A DNA stretch of 64,000 nt from Altibacter lentus (lineage in GTDB: Bacteria > Bacteroidota > Bacteroidia > Flavobacteriales > Flavobacteriaceae): the NCBI RefSeq assembly GCF_000746845.1, contig NZ_KN050846.1, positions 1,123,394 through 1,187,393 on the forward strand, in the 5' to 3' direction. This document shows, one piece after another, positions 44,309-52,612 of this stretch. Position numbers and translations under genes: made by a program. The number at the start of each line of letters is the position of its first letter. Position 1 is the first letter of the stretch. A model generated the notes under the pieces. The model saw only the letters and a list, made by a program, of their open reading frames with translations, had not been told where the DNA came from and ran no database searches.

Positions 44309-44548
44309 TTATTTGTTCAAGAAGCCTTTTTCGCGCGCTTCCTTGATAACAGCAGAAATTCCTTTTTTATTAATATTTTTTATCGCTGAAGTTGATACAC
44401 GAAGGGTGATCCACTTGTCTTCTTCAGGAATGTAAAAACGCTTTTTCATCAAGTTTACATCAAACTTGCGCTTCGTTTTGTTCATCGCGTGCGAAACGTT
44501 GTTTCCAACCATCGCTTTCTTTCCGGTAAGCTCACAAACTCTAGACAT
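44309..44548 (-). CDS. rpmB: 50S ribosomal protein L28
   Basis: 79 aa, MSRVCELTGKKAMVGNNVSHA start and RKFDVNLMKKRFYIPEEDKWITLRVS core of L28. One Cys in the N-terminal part, so a zinc-free (C-minus) form. First gene of rpmB-rpmG-DUF4295; 77 bp after cinA. Confidence 0.97.
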   Translation of the reverse strand: MSRVCELTGKKAMVGNNVSHAMNKTKRKFDVNLMKKRFYIPEEDKWITLRVSTSAIKNINKKGISAVIKEAREKGFLNK

Positions 44549-44625
44549 TGCTTGTACTTTAATTAGTTATTTTAAAACAGGCTGCAAATTTAAAAAAATT
44601 AATCGGACTGGGCAACAAAAGAAAA

Positions 44626-45873
44626 TCAGTTTTTTAAAATTTCTTTGAGAAGCAATTCCATTGCTTTGTTGGTGGCTTTTGTGATGACACGTTCCCGTGC
44701 CGTACCAAAACTGAATTTTTCTGAGATCACTCCATGCGGCCCTGCTATGGCAATAAAAACCGTACCTATATCGTCCTCACCATCGCCTTTGGTGGGGCCG
44801 GCAATACCTGTAGTGGCAATAGCGTAATCGCTTTTAAACAAACGGTTAGAGTGTACGGCCATTGCTTCGGCCACGGGACCACTTACAACGGTATGTTCTT
44901 CAATAAGCCCGGCATCGATACCCAGTACTGAAACTTTCTTTTGTGTATCGTAGGGGATCACCCCTCCAATAAAGTATGTGGAAGCGCCTGCATTGGTTGT
45001 GATGCTTTCGGCAATGGCGCCTCCGGTACAGCTTTCGGCAACACTTAAGGTTTGTCCTTTTTGTTTTAAAAGCGCCCCGATACGCTGATCAATACTGGTT
45101 TCTTCTTCATAGCCCACGGCAATATCGTCCAGTAAGGCGTGCAGTTGTTTCATTTTGGCCTCAACGGCTTCTTTTAAGACGCGCTCGTTGGTTCCTCTGG
45201 AAGACAAACGCAGGCGTACCCTTCCCAAAGAAGGCAGATACGCCAATCGTATTTCCCTTGGCAGCTGGTCCTCCCACTGTGCAATACGATGTGCGATGGC
45301 ACTTTCTCCCAGTCCGTAGGTAAGTAAGGTCTTATGATAGATAAATGGTGTGTGAAACCGTTTTATTACACGCGGGAATACCTCTTTCTGAAGTAAATGT
45401 TTCATTTCGTAAGGAACGCCCGGCATTGACACAAATACCACCTCGTCCTTTTCGAACCACATCCCCGGAGCCGTGCCGTGTTCGTTCTTTAAAACCGTTG
45501 CTGTTGAAGGCACCATAGCCTGATGTAAATTGGAAGGTAAGGGCTCCTTGTCGAAATACTTGGAGAACAGGAAATAGATGTGGTCCAATACTTCTTTGTC
45601 CTCTACCAATACATCGTTAAAAAAGTCGCAAAAGGTCTGTTTGGTGATATCATCTTTCGTGGGACCAAGACCTCCGGTCACCAGGACCAGATCTACGCGT
45701 TCTTGAGCGTCCCGTAAGGCTTGAAGTATGTGTGTGCGATCGTCTTGTATGGAGGTAATTTGATAAACCTGGATCCCGAGTTTATTCAATTCCTTACTAA
45801 TATAGGCCGAATTGGTATCAACAATCTGACCTATTAGAATTTCGTCACCAATGGTGATGATCTCTGCAAGCAT
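44626..45873 (-). CDS. cinA: CinA family protein (nicotinamide-nucleotide amidohydrolase / competence-damage inducible)
   Basis: 415 aa. N-terminal MoCF-like domain (IITIGDEILIGQIVDTNSAYI, VTGGLGPTKDDITK) acting as ADP-ribose pyrophosphatase-like domain and a C-terminal PncC domain (SVAESCTGGAIAESITTNAGAST, IATTGIAGP) that hydrolyses NMN. Full-length two-domain form. Its ATG overlaps the Hpt gene stop by one base, so it is the fourth gene of the exonuclease - FAH - Hpt - cinA unit. Function in NAD salvage is family knowledge. Confidence 0.95.
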   Translation of the reverse strand: MLAEIITIGDEILIGQIVDTNSAYISKELNKLGIQVYQITSIQDDRTHILQALRDAQERVDLVLVTGGLGPTKDDITKQTFCDFFNDVLVEDKEVLDHIYFLFSKYFDKEPLPSNLHQAMVPSTATVLKNEHGTAPGMWFEKDEVVFVSMPGVPYEMKHLLQKEVFPRVIKRFHTPFIYHKTLLTYGLGESAIAHRIAQWEDQLPREIRLAYLPSLGRVRLRLSSRGTNERVLKEAVEAKMKQLHALLDDIAVGYEEETSIDQRIGALLKQKGQTLSVAESCTGGAIAESITTNAGASTYFIGGVIPYDTQKKVSVLGIDAGLIEEHTVVSGPVAEAMAVHSNRLFKSDYAIATTGIAGPTKGDGEDDIGTVFIAIAGPHGVISEKFSFGTARERVITKATNKAMELLLKEILKN

Positions 45874-46214
45874 TATAAGTTGAAATCTTCTTTAAGCTCT
45901 TTGAGCACTGTTTTCACGGTACTTACTACCTTGTCAAGATTTGAAGTGATGGCTGCTTTATTCTTTGAAGTTCGGGTCCAGGCCTCGATAGCAGTGATAT
46001 CCTTTAAAACGTCGATCCCAAACATTTCCAGATTGGGTTTCATTTTATGTGCAAATTGATATGCCAATTCCTTATTGTCATTCTCAACTGCTTCTTCCAT
46101 GGCCAACAGGTCCGGAGGAATCTCTTCTAAAAAAGTCTGTGCGACCACTCCCATAAAATCTTGATCTCCACCGGCGATCTCATTTAAACTCTCTTTTGAA
46201 TAATGTCTGCTCAT
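45873..46214 (-). CDS. Stand-alone histidine phosphotransfer (Hpt) protein (113 aa)
   Basis: Four-helix Hpt domain. The phospho-accepting His lies in LAYQFAHKMKPNLEMFG (HKxK-x-x motif, about residue 56). Acidic, no TM. It would relay phosphate between a hybrid kinase and a response regulator, but none is encoded in the window, so it is an orphan Hpt. It adjoins FAH (0 bp gap) and overlaps cinA by one base, implying shared translation. Confidence 0.85.
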   Translation of the reverse strand: MSRHYSKESLNEIAGGDQDFMGVVAQTFLEEIPPDLLAMEEAVENDNKELAYQFAHKMKPNLEMFGIDVLKDITAIEAWTRTSKNKAAITSNLDKVVSTVKTVLKELKEDFNL

Positions 46215-46826
46215 TTATTTCACTTTTATAGAAAACACTTCCTTTTCTTCAATATATCCGGTTAATGTATCGTTCGGGTTCACCTTTGCAACTCCGGCAG
46301 GAGTGCCCGTAAATATAATATCTCCAATCTTTAAAGTAAAATATTTTGAAACATATTCTATCAATTCATCAATTTTCCACAACAATAAGGCGGTATTGCC
46401 TTCTTGAACCACTGTTCCGTTTTTCTTTAGATGAAATTGGATATTGTCCACATCTTTAAACTCGCTCTTCGGAAGAAAATTACCAATCACAGCAGCTCCG
46501 TCAAAAGCCTTGGCCTTTTCCCATGGCAATCCTTTTTCTTTGAGCTGTGTTTGAAGGTCCCTTGCGGTAAAGTCGATCCCTAACCCTATCTCATCGTAAT
46601 ATTTATGAGCGAACTTCTTTTCTATATGCTTCCCTATCTTTTTTATTTTGACCAAGATTTCGACCTCATGATGTACGTCGTTTGAAAATTCGGGAATAAA
46701 AAAGGGTTGTTTCTTTAAAAGGATCGCAGTATCGGGTTTTAAGAATACTACGGGATGCTCCGGTCTCTCGTTATTTAATTCTTCAATATGAGCCGCATAG
46801 TTGCGTCCTATACAAATGATCTTCAT
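46215..46826 (-). CDS. Fumarylacetoacetate hydrolase family protein (203 aa)
   Basis: Compact FAH-domain enzyme starting MKIICIGRNYAAHIEELNN. The metal-binding acids are in VHHEVEILVKIKK (Glu-x-Glu) and GIDFTARDLQ (Asp); the end reads GDIIFTGTPAGVAKVNPNDTL. Likely acts on an oxo-acid such as acylpyruvate or oxaloacetate tautomer; substrate not set by sequence. ATG at 46826 overlaps the exonuclease stop (TAATG); the longer frame up to 46913 lies inside the exonuclease gene and is discarded. Confidence 0.93.
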   Translation of the reverse strand: MKIICIGRNYAAHIEELNNERPEHPVVFLKPDTAILLKKQPFFIPEFSNDVHHEVEILVKIKKIGKHIEKKFAHKYYDEIGLGIDFTARDLQTQLKEKGLPWEKAKAFDGAAVIGNFLPKSEFKDVDNIQFHLKKNGTVVQEGNTALLLWKIDELIEYVSKYFTLKIGDIIFTGTPAGVAKVNPNDTLTGYIEEKEVFSIKVK

Positions 46827-47602
46827 TATTGCAATTTGTTGTTTAATTTCTGAAGCTTGATCCGGGTAAGCACCTTCTTCGTATATAAAGGGAAATCGGC
46901 ATTGAGCAACCAACCAAAGTAACCCGGTTCCTTCTCGAGCACATCGGCAACTTTGGCACCGCGGTGCTTTCCGAAGCTAAAGATCTCTTCCCCATGTTTG
47001 TCGTACCCAATGTATCCTGCAAAATCTGCAAAGCTCTTATGTGCGCTAAATTCGGCCAAAGATGCAATGTTGTTCTCTAGATCTTCATACCGTTCCAGTT
47101 GTGCTTTCAATACCTCGAAGGTAGCAAGTGTATCTGCTTCGGCACTGTGCGCATCGGTTAAGGTCTTATCGCAATAGAACTTATAAGCCGCTTCCAGTGT
47201 GCGTTTTTCCTTTTTATGAAAAATGGTCTGCACATCCACACACAGCGCTTTTTTCAAGTCGAAATCGATCTCTGCACGAAGCAGTTCTTCGGCTAAAAGC
47301 GGAATATCGAAACGATTGGAATTAAAACCTCCCAGATCGCTATCCTTGATAAGCGCATAGACCCTTGGAGCCAGTTCTTTAAACGTAGGCTCGTTCGCCA
47401 CCATTTCGTCTGTTATACCGTGAATTGCCGAAACGACCGGAGGAATCGACATTTCAGGGTTGACACGCCATGTATGACTTTCTTTATTGCCATTAGGAAA
47501 TACTTTCAGTATGGAGATTTCAACAATTCGATCGGTTGCGACGTTCACACCGGTAGTTTCCAGATCAAAAAAACAAATGGGTTTGGTAAGTTGTAATTGC
47601 AT
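46826..47602 (-). CDS. DnaQ-like 3'-5' exonuclease (DEDDh)
   Basis: 258 aa. DEDDh exonuclease motifs: ExoI FFDLETTGV, ExoII with GGFNSNRFDIPLL, ExoIII DAHSAEADTLATFEVL (HxAxxD). A C-terminal extension with DKHGEEIFSFGKHRGAKVADVLEKEPGYFGWLL carries a DUF3820-like module, as in related exonucleases. Pol III epsilon-like, proofreading or RNA/DNA trimming; not the holoenzyme subunit with certainty. First gene of the exonuclease - FAH - Hpt - cinA operon. Confidence 0.9.
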   Translation of the reverse strand: MQLQLTKPICFFDLETTGVNVATDRIVEISILKVFPNGNKESHTWRVNPEMSIPPVVSAIHGITDEMVANEPTFKELAPRVYALIKDSDLGGFNSNRFDIPLLAEELLRAEIDFDLKKALCVDVQTIFHKKEKRTLEAAYKFYCDKTLTDAHSAEADTLATFEVLKAQLERYEDLENNIASLAEFSAHKSFADFAGYIGYDKHGEEIFSFGKHRGAKVADVLEKEPGYFGWLLNADFPLYTKKVLTRIKLQKLNNKLQ

Positions 47603-47619
47603 GTAGCTTGTTTGTGTTA

Positions 47620-47627
47620 CAAAGGTA
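47620..47627 (-). promoter_or_regulatory. -7 promoter element of the exonuclease operon
   Basis: TACCTTTG (minus strand), an exact TAnnTTTG, 17 nt before the ATG at 47602. Confidence 0.55.
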
Positions 47628-47700
47628 GTAATTCATCTTTGTTTTGACTGTGTTTTTAACGCCCTGTACCTTTTATGTACTGTATTTTTTGGTTTGATTC

Positions 47701-47732
47701 TTGAGCCTAGAAAATAAATCTCAATACCTTTG
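47701..47732 (+). promoter_or_regulatory. Promoter of the secreted glutaredoxin-like gene (-33 and -7)
   Basis: TTG (47701-47703), 21-nt spacer, TACCTTTG (47725-47732), matching TTG-N17-23-TAnnTTTG. The ATG at 47743 follows after 10 nt, so the 5' leader is only a few bases. Confidence 0.65.
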
Positions 47733-47742
47733 TGCCTTCTAC

Positions 47743-48357
47743 ATGATACGAACACTATTCTTATTATTTTTCCTCACGAGCGGTCTAATCGCTCAAGCAC
47801 ACGGATTAAAGGTGCTCATTACCGAAAAGAAATCGGGAAAGAGAGTGGTCTTAATGGCTCAAAATCGAACCGCTGATACACTGAATGTGTTTTTAATGGT
47901 AAATGCTGAAGGCTACCGCCGAAGTGCCTCCAAACCTGTGATCAAGAACATCCCGCCTAACAGCAGTGTACCAATGATCACCTTGATTGAACTTAAAGCT
48001 GAACCTCGCCATTACACCTACGATCTTATCGTGAACAGCTTGGAAGACGCCAAAGATCTTGTATTCGAGCGACAGGAGAATGATATCGAGCGTATCGTTT
48101 CAGGAAAACTGGTCATTTTCACGGCGGAAGCGTGTGAAGCCTGCGAAACGTTAATTGACCGTCTTACCGAAAACCGCATTACACATCGCGCGTTCGACAT
48201 CCATGAAGAGGAGGTAATTTACAGGCAATTCCTTTCCTACATCGAGCGACAACTCACCGAAGAGACAAAAATTCGATTGCCCGTGATATGGAACAAGGAT
48301 GAGGTGATCTTTGGGTATGATAACTTAAAAAGTATTGTCACAATACTTTCTGACTAA
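47743..48357 (+). CDS. Secreted protein with C-terminal glutaredoxin/thioredoxin-fold domain (204 aa)
   Basis: Signal peptide MIRTLFLLFFLTSGLIAQAH. N-terminal unknown beta domain (about 20-115), then a glutaredoxin-like domain: LVIFTAEACEACETLIDRL with CEAC at 131-134, and RLPVIWNKDEVIFGYDNL with cis-Pro180. The fusion predicts a periplasmic thiol-disulfide protein. ATG at 47743; an earlier in-frame start at 47701 would fall inside the promoter. Single gene. Confidence 0.75.
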   Translation: MIRTLFLLFFLTSGLIAQAHGLKVLITEKKSGKRVVLMAQNRTADTLNVFLMVNAEGYRRSASKPVIKNIPPNSSVPMITLIELKAEPRHYTYDLIVNSLEDAKDLVFERQENDIERIVSGKLVIFTAEACEACETLIDRLTENRITHRAFDIHEEEVIYRQFLSYIERQLTEETKIRLPVIWNKDEVIFGYDNLKSIVTILSD

Positions 48358-48372
48358 GAAAATCATTGGAAT

Positions 48373-49290
48373 TCAATTACTGCGCTTGTTGTATTTTTGT
48401 TTCCTTAAGCTATCTCGTTTTTCTGATAATTTTAATGGAGGTAAGCCTATAGCGATTCTGTTTTTATCCACTTGCTGCAGATCGTTTATCATAGTATGGT
48501 AACGTGAATTTTTTCCACGTATAGTTCCGTAGATTTGAGGTTGGTCATTATACATATAAAATTGATCAACGATCAGAGCTAAGGTATTGGGGGAGCATGT
48601 TCCTTGTTTTATAAACTCGGTAAGTTTTGGGACAAAATAGTTTATTCTAATAGAGTCAGCGGTATGTAGAAGTATGATATCAACGGTAGTAGATTTCATG
48701 TCAATTGAGTTATGACCAATAACGGATTCATTAGGATAACCGTATTGTTCAAAAATCTCAATAAGTCGGCTTGCATTGATTGTATCGATGCTATCTTGTT
48801 TTTTCCAATCGTGTTTATTCGAGCGATATCTTTGATCCAGCTGTATCATTTTCTGGATTTCAGAACGAAGTTGCAGGTTTATACTTGCCATGTATTCCCT
48901 TCTAATGTTATTGTAGTTTTCAAGTAGCTTCTCACCTTCTTTCGAATTTAAGAGATCTGTGAAGGCATCGTTCTCCTCTATAGTAATAATTGGCAAGCCA
49001 TTTCTAATAGCTAACTCTAAGTGTGTTAAAGCTAATTTTCTTTTTCCAAGTATTTCGGATACTTCTGCAAACGTATAGATTTCATTATAACCAAGTGTAT
49101 TTATCGGCCTGCAAGAATTAAACGCATGTTGGTACAGATCAAAAGCCTTTTGATAATTTTTGGCTATGAATTCAATATCAGCCCTATAAATAGTCTGATA
49201 ATAATCGGTAATATAATTACATTCAGATTTTTGATGTGTGGCACATCCCACTAGTATCCATGCAATTGGAAGGAATACAAAATATCTCAT
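48373..49290 (-). CDS. Lipoprotein with TPR-like helices (305 aa)
   Basis: Lipoprotein signal MRYFVFLPIAWILVGCATH (Cys16). Helical mature part: KNYQKAFDLYQHAFNSCRPIN and YTFAEVSEILGKRKLALTHLELAIRNG look like TPR units, then a helix-rich region (RREYMASINLQLRSEIQKMIQLDQRY), ending with lysine-rich KYNKRSN. No family recognised; similar lipoproteins with unknown roles are common in flavobacteria. Convergent with the preceding glutaredoxin-like gene. Confidence 0.65.
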   Translation of the reverse strand: MRYFVFLPIAWILVGCATHQKSECNYITDYYQTIYRADIEFIAKNYQKAFDLYQHAFNSCRPINTLGYNEIYTFAEVSEILGKRKLALTHLELAIRNGLPIITIEENDAFTDLLNSKEGEKLLENYNNIRREYMASINLQLRSEIQKMIQLDQRYRSNKHDWKKQDSIDTINASRLIEIFEQYGYPNESVIGHNSIDMKSTTVDIILLHTADSIRINYFVPKLTEFIKQGTCSPNTLALIVDQFYMYNDQPQIYGTIRGKNSRYHTMINDLQQVDKNRIAIGLPPLKLSEKRDSLRKQKYNKRSN

Positions 49291-49353
49291 TGAGCAGCGA
49301 GTAACACCTGCTTAAAGATAGTAAATTAAAAAGTTGATAGTGATGGTAGATAC

Positions 49354-50691
49354 CTATATCTCCCGCTTGAGGTCCCAACCTTCCAGATAATCGGCCACAC
49401 GCTTAACGAATTGTCCACCCAGCGCCCCGTTCACCACACGGTGATCGTAGCTATGTGACAAGAACATTTTGTAACGGATGCCAATGAAGTCGCCTTCGGG
49501 TGTTTCGATCACAGCCGGGACTTTTCGAATGGCGCCTAAAGCAAGTATACCTACTTGCGGCTGATTGATAATTGGGGTTCCCATAATGCTGCCAAATGTT
49601 CCCACATTAGTAACTGTGTAAGTTCCACCCTGGATCTCATCTGGCTTCAACTGATTTAATCGTGCGCGGTTTGCCAGGTCATTGACAGCTTTGCTCATTC
49701 CTACCAAATTCAGCTGATCGGCATTCTTGATTACAGGAACTATCAAGTTTCCATCACCCAAAGCTGCTGCCATTCCCAGATTGATGTTCTTGCGTTTTAT
49801 GATCCTGTCTCCATCTACCGAAATGTTCATCATAGGAAAATCCTTCAACGCTTTTGCCACGGCCTCCATAAAGATAGGTGTGAAGGTGAGATTCTCTCCT
49901 TCTCGCTGCTGGAATGCATCTTTTTTCTTATTCCGCCAGTTCCAGATATTGGTTACATCGGCTTCGATAAAAGACTGTACATGTGCAGAGGTTTGCACAC
50001 TTTCGACCATGTGGTGCGCAATGAGTTTCCCCATACGTGTCATTTCTATGATCTCATCTCCACTGTTAACAGACAGAGGTGTTTTTTGTTTCGCCGGTGC
50101 CGTACTTGCCGAAGCTTGAGCCGTAGCAGGATTCTTAGCTTCCACCACAGTTTGAGGCTGCGAAGATTTGGAAGTGCGATTCTCGATATAACTTAACATA
50201 TCGTTCTTTGTCACTCTGCCGTCTTTTCCTGTTCCTTTAATACCATCAAGTTCGGTTTGTGAAATATTTTCGGCCGCGGCCATATTCTTCACTAAAGGAG
50301 AATAAAAACGATCTCCTGTACTCTCGATAGTGGGTTGTGTGGTTTCCTTGGCATTTTCCACCTGTTTTTCGACGGCGGCAACTACTTCGGGGGCGGGTTT
50401 TTCTTCTTTCACGGTCTCATTTCCGTTACTCGTAGTAATTTCTCCGTTTGCTTCGGTCTCGATAATAGCAATGGTTTGTCCCACTTGCACAACATCATCA
50501 ACATTAAACAACTTTTCTACCAAAACTCCATGTACCTCGCTGGGAACTTCGCTATCCACCTTATCGGTAGCGATCTCAAGAACAGCTTCATCTGCTTCAA
50601 TGGTGTCTCCCACTTCTTTAAGCCAATTGGTCACTGTAGCTTCAGCGACACTTTCGCCCATTTTTGGTAGTTTCAATTCAAATTTTGCCAT
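49354..50691 (-). CDS. 2-oxo acid dehydrogenase E2 component (dihydrolipoamide acyltransferase)
   Basis: 445 aa. One N-terminal lipoyl domain with Lys44 in EIATDKVDSE, a Pro/Ala-rich linker, a peripheral subunit-binding domain (FYSPLVKNMAAAENISQTEL, GTGKDGRVTKNDM), and the catalytic domain with the DHRVVNGALGG motif near residue 425. E2 of a branched-chain (or 2-oxoglutarate-type) complex; DHRxxxG is general. E1 and E3 genes are not in the window. Single-gene unit. Confidence 0.93.
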   Translation of the reverse strand: MAKFELKLPKMGESVAEATVTNWLKEVGDTIEADEAVLEIATDKVDSEVPSEVHGVLVEKLFNVDDVVQVGQTIAIIETEANGEITTSNGNETVKEEKPAPEVVAAVEKQVENAKETTQPTIESTGDRFYSPLVKNMAAAENISQTELDGIKGTGKDGRVTKNDMLSYIENRTSKSSQPQTVVEAKNPATAQASASTAPAKQKTPLSVNSGDEIIEMTRMGKLIAHHMVESVQTSAHVQSFIEADVTNIWNWRNKKKDAFQQREGENLTFTPIFMEAVAKALKDFPMMNISVDGDRIIKRKNINLGMAAALGDGNLIVPVIKNADQLNLVGMSKAVNDLANRARLNQLKPDEIQGGTYTVTNVGTFGSIMGTPIINQPQVGILALGAIRKVPAVIETPEGDFIGIRYKMFLSHSYDHRVVNGALGGQFVKRVADYLEGWDLKREI

Positions 50692-50791
50692 GGTAAAGAG
50701 TCTTGCAAATAGTTTTAAATGTTAATCTCGCATATTGCGTTATGAAGGTGCAAAATTAGTTAAAATTCAATGATATCTCGTTTCAATTTTC

Positions 50792-51907
50792 TTAAAAAAC
50801 GATGACACTTCCTTTTTCATCGCTTTGATCGCTTCCAATGATAAAGTGACTTTTAGGGGGGTGAATTCGAAATTGATTGTTGTTATCCTTGAAACGCTTC
50901 ATTATGCCGAAGATCTGTGAGTACTGCATATATTCTGCATCGAAAATGAGCATGGAATTACTAAAATTCTCTTCCTGAAAGATGGCCTTTGAGGCCGATT
51001 TCAATGGCAGGTCCAATTTTTCTGAAAGTCCTTTAAGCAGGTACAAATTCTCGGTAAACACATACGCCCGATCCGGTTGCACTCTCTTTCTGCGCTCTCC
51101 CGATGAGCGACGGGTTTTCTTAAAAACCGCAACTCCTAGATTCATCAAGGACCTGAACAACGGATTGGGTTTAAAGTGTTTTTTATAAAAAATATGCATG
51201 GCACCGTAGAACCTGTCGTAATAGACCTCATCCCGTTGCGTGCTCTCTCCCTTATAATGCAGGACCTCTGTGCTGCCTAGATAGTGGTTTTGGTACCCTG
51301 CTTTTTCAATCTTAAAGGATAGATCGATGTCTTCACCGTACATAAAATAATCCTCGTCAAAACCGCCTACCTCATTATAGATACTTCGCTTCATAAACAT
51401 ATAAGCACCTACCAAAATAGCTGCTTTTCCGTTCTCTTCTTCGGAAAGATGCTTCGCATAATACCTTCCTCCTATTCCGAAGAGTTTTAACAGGGAAGCT
51501 GCAGGGGTTGGCACGTTTCGTTTGCTTTCCGGCAAGAAGTGACCTGTGCCGTCCATCAAATAAACTCCCAACGCACCAATATTCTCTGTGTTTTCTGAAT
51601 ACTGTAACGAATTGATAAATGTATCTTCTGCCACCGCCGTATCCGGGTTCAAGATACACACATACTCTCCCTGTGCTACAGCTACTGCTTGATTGTTCGC
51701 TTTGCTGAAGCCTACATTCTCTGTGTTCTCTATAAGCGTTACGCGAGGGAAGCGTTGTTTTACCATGGCACAACTGTCATCGGTCGAATTATTATCGATA
51801 ACTATGATCTCTCCTTCAATACTACCCAGCGCACGTTCTACACTGCGTATGCATTGTTCCAGAAAATACCGCACATTGTAATTGAGAATAATGACAGATA
51901 CCTTCAA
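50792..51907 (-). CDS. Family 2 glycosyltransferase (371 aa)
   Basis: GT-A fold: VIILNYNVRYFLEQCIRSVERAL, IIVIDNNSTDDSC, VCILNPDTAV (metal-binding acid), and GGFDEDYFMYGEDIDLSFKIEKAGY near the acceptor region. Transfers a sugar to a surface glycan or lipid; acceptor unknown. Begins 3 bp after recR, so it is co-transcribed with it. The C-terminal about 110 residues (DRAYVFTENLYLL...) form an extra domain with no clear homologue. Confidence 0.9.
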   Translation of the reverse strand: MKVSVIILNYNVRYFLEQCIRSVERALGSIEGEIIVIDNNSTDDSCAMVKQRFPRVTLIENTENVGFSKANNQAVAVAQGEYVCILNPDTAVAEDTFINSLQYSENTENIGALGVYLMDGTGHFLPESKRNVPTPAASLLKLFGIGGRYYAKHLSEEENGKAAILVGAYMFMKRSIYNEVGGFDEDYFMYGEDIDLSFKIEKAGYQNHYLGSTEVLHYKGESTQRDEVYYDRFYGAMHIFYKKHFKPNPLFRSLMNLGVAVFKKTRRSSGERRKRVQPDRAYVFTENLYLLKGLSEKLDLPLKSASKAIFQEENFSNSMLIFDAEYMQYSQIFGIMKRFKDNNNQFRIHPPKSHFIIGSDQSDEKGSVIVF

Positions 51908-51910
51908 ATT

Positions 51911-52531
51911 CTAAGAGCTTTTAAGTGACGATTCAAACGGAATTCGGTTTACGATGCTGCGTCCCAAGGTGACCTCATCTGCATATTCCAGTTCATCCCC
52001 TACTGCAATACCTCGGGCAATCGTGGTCGTAGTGATGTTGTATGGCTCCACTTGTTTGAAAATGAAAAAATTAGTTGTATCGCCCTCCATGGTAGAACTC
52101 AAGGCGAAGATAAGTTCATCGATGACACCAGTCTTTACTTTTTCGACCAAGCTGTTGATAGTAAGTTCCCCGGGACCAACACCATCCATGGGAGAGATCT
52201 TTCCTCCTAATACATGGTAGTGGCCCCGGTATTGACTAGTATTTTCAATTGCCATTACATCCCGAATATCCTCCACTACACATACAAGCCGTTCATTTCT
52301 ATTGGGATTGGAACAGATTTCACAGAGTGTCACATCACTTATGTTGTGGCAGTTTTTACAAAAATTAATGGATTCGCGCATTTGCAGAAGGCTTCCTGAA
52401 AGTCGCCGAGTTTGGTCTTGCGGTTGTTTTAATAGGTGCAACACCAACCGAAGCGCCGTTCGCTTTCCGATACCGGGAAGTTGAGACATTTCATAGACTG
52501 CATTTTCCAATAATTTCGAAGAAAACTCCAT
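51911..52531 (-). CDS. recR: Recombination protein RecR
   Basis: 206 aa. DNA-bridging partner of RecF/RecO in gap repair. Helix-hairpin-helix [17 protein letters not shown], four-Cys zinc finger [16 protein letters not shown], and Toprim domain [15 protein letters not shown]. Full length. First gene of recR - GT2. Confidence 0.97.
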   Translation of the reverse strand: MEFSSKLLENAVYEMSQLPGIGKRTALRLVLHLLKQPQDQTRRLSGSLLQMRESINFCKNCHNISDVTLCEICSNPNRNERLVCVVEDIRDVMAIENTSQYRGHYHVLGGKISPMDGVGPGELTINSLVEKVKTGVIDELIFALSSTMEGDTTNFFIFKQVEPYNITTTTIARGIAVGDELEYADEVTLGRSIVNRIPFESSLKSS

Positions 52532-52559
52532 AGCTTATAATTGAGGGCAAGATAAAAAA

Positions 52560-52592
52560 AATGCTTCAGAAAAAGGATGTTTCTGAAGCATT
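52560..52592 (-). terminator. Intrinsic terminator of the WD40/BNR protein gene
   Basis: Minus strand 13-bp perfect stem AATGCTTCAGAAA / TTTCTGAAGCATT with a 7-nt loop, then a T run. Starts 20 nt after the stop at 52613. Confidence 0.88.
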
Positions 52593-52612
52593 CTACACGT
52601 CAAGAACGTGTG

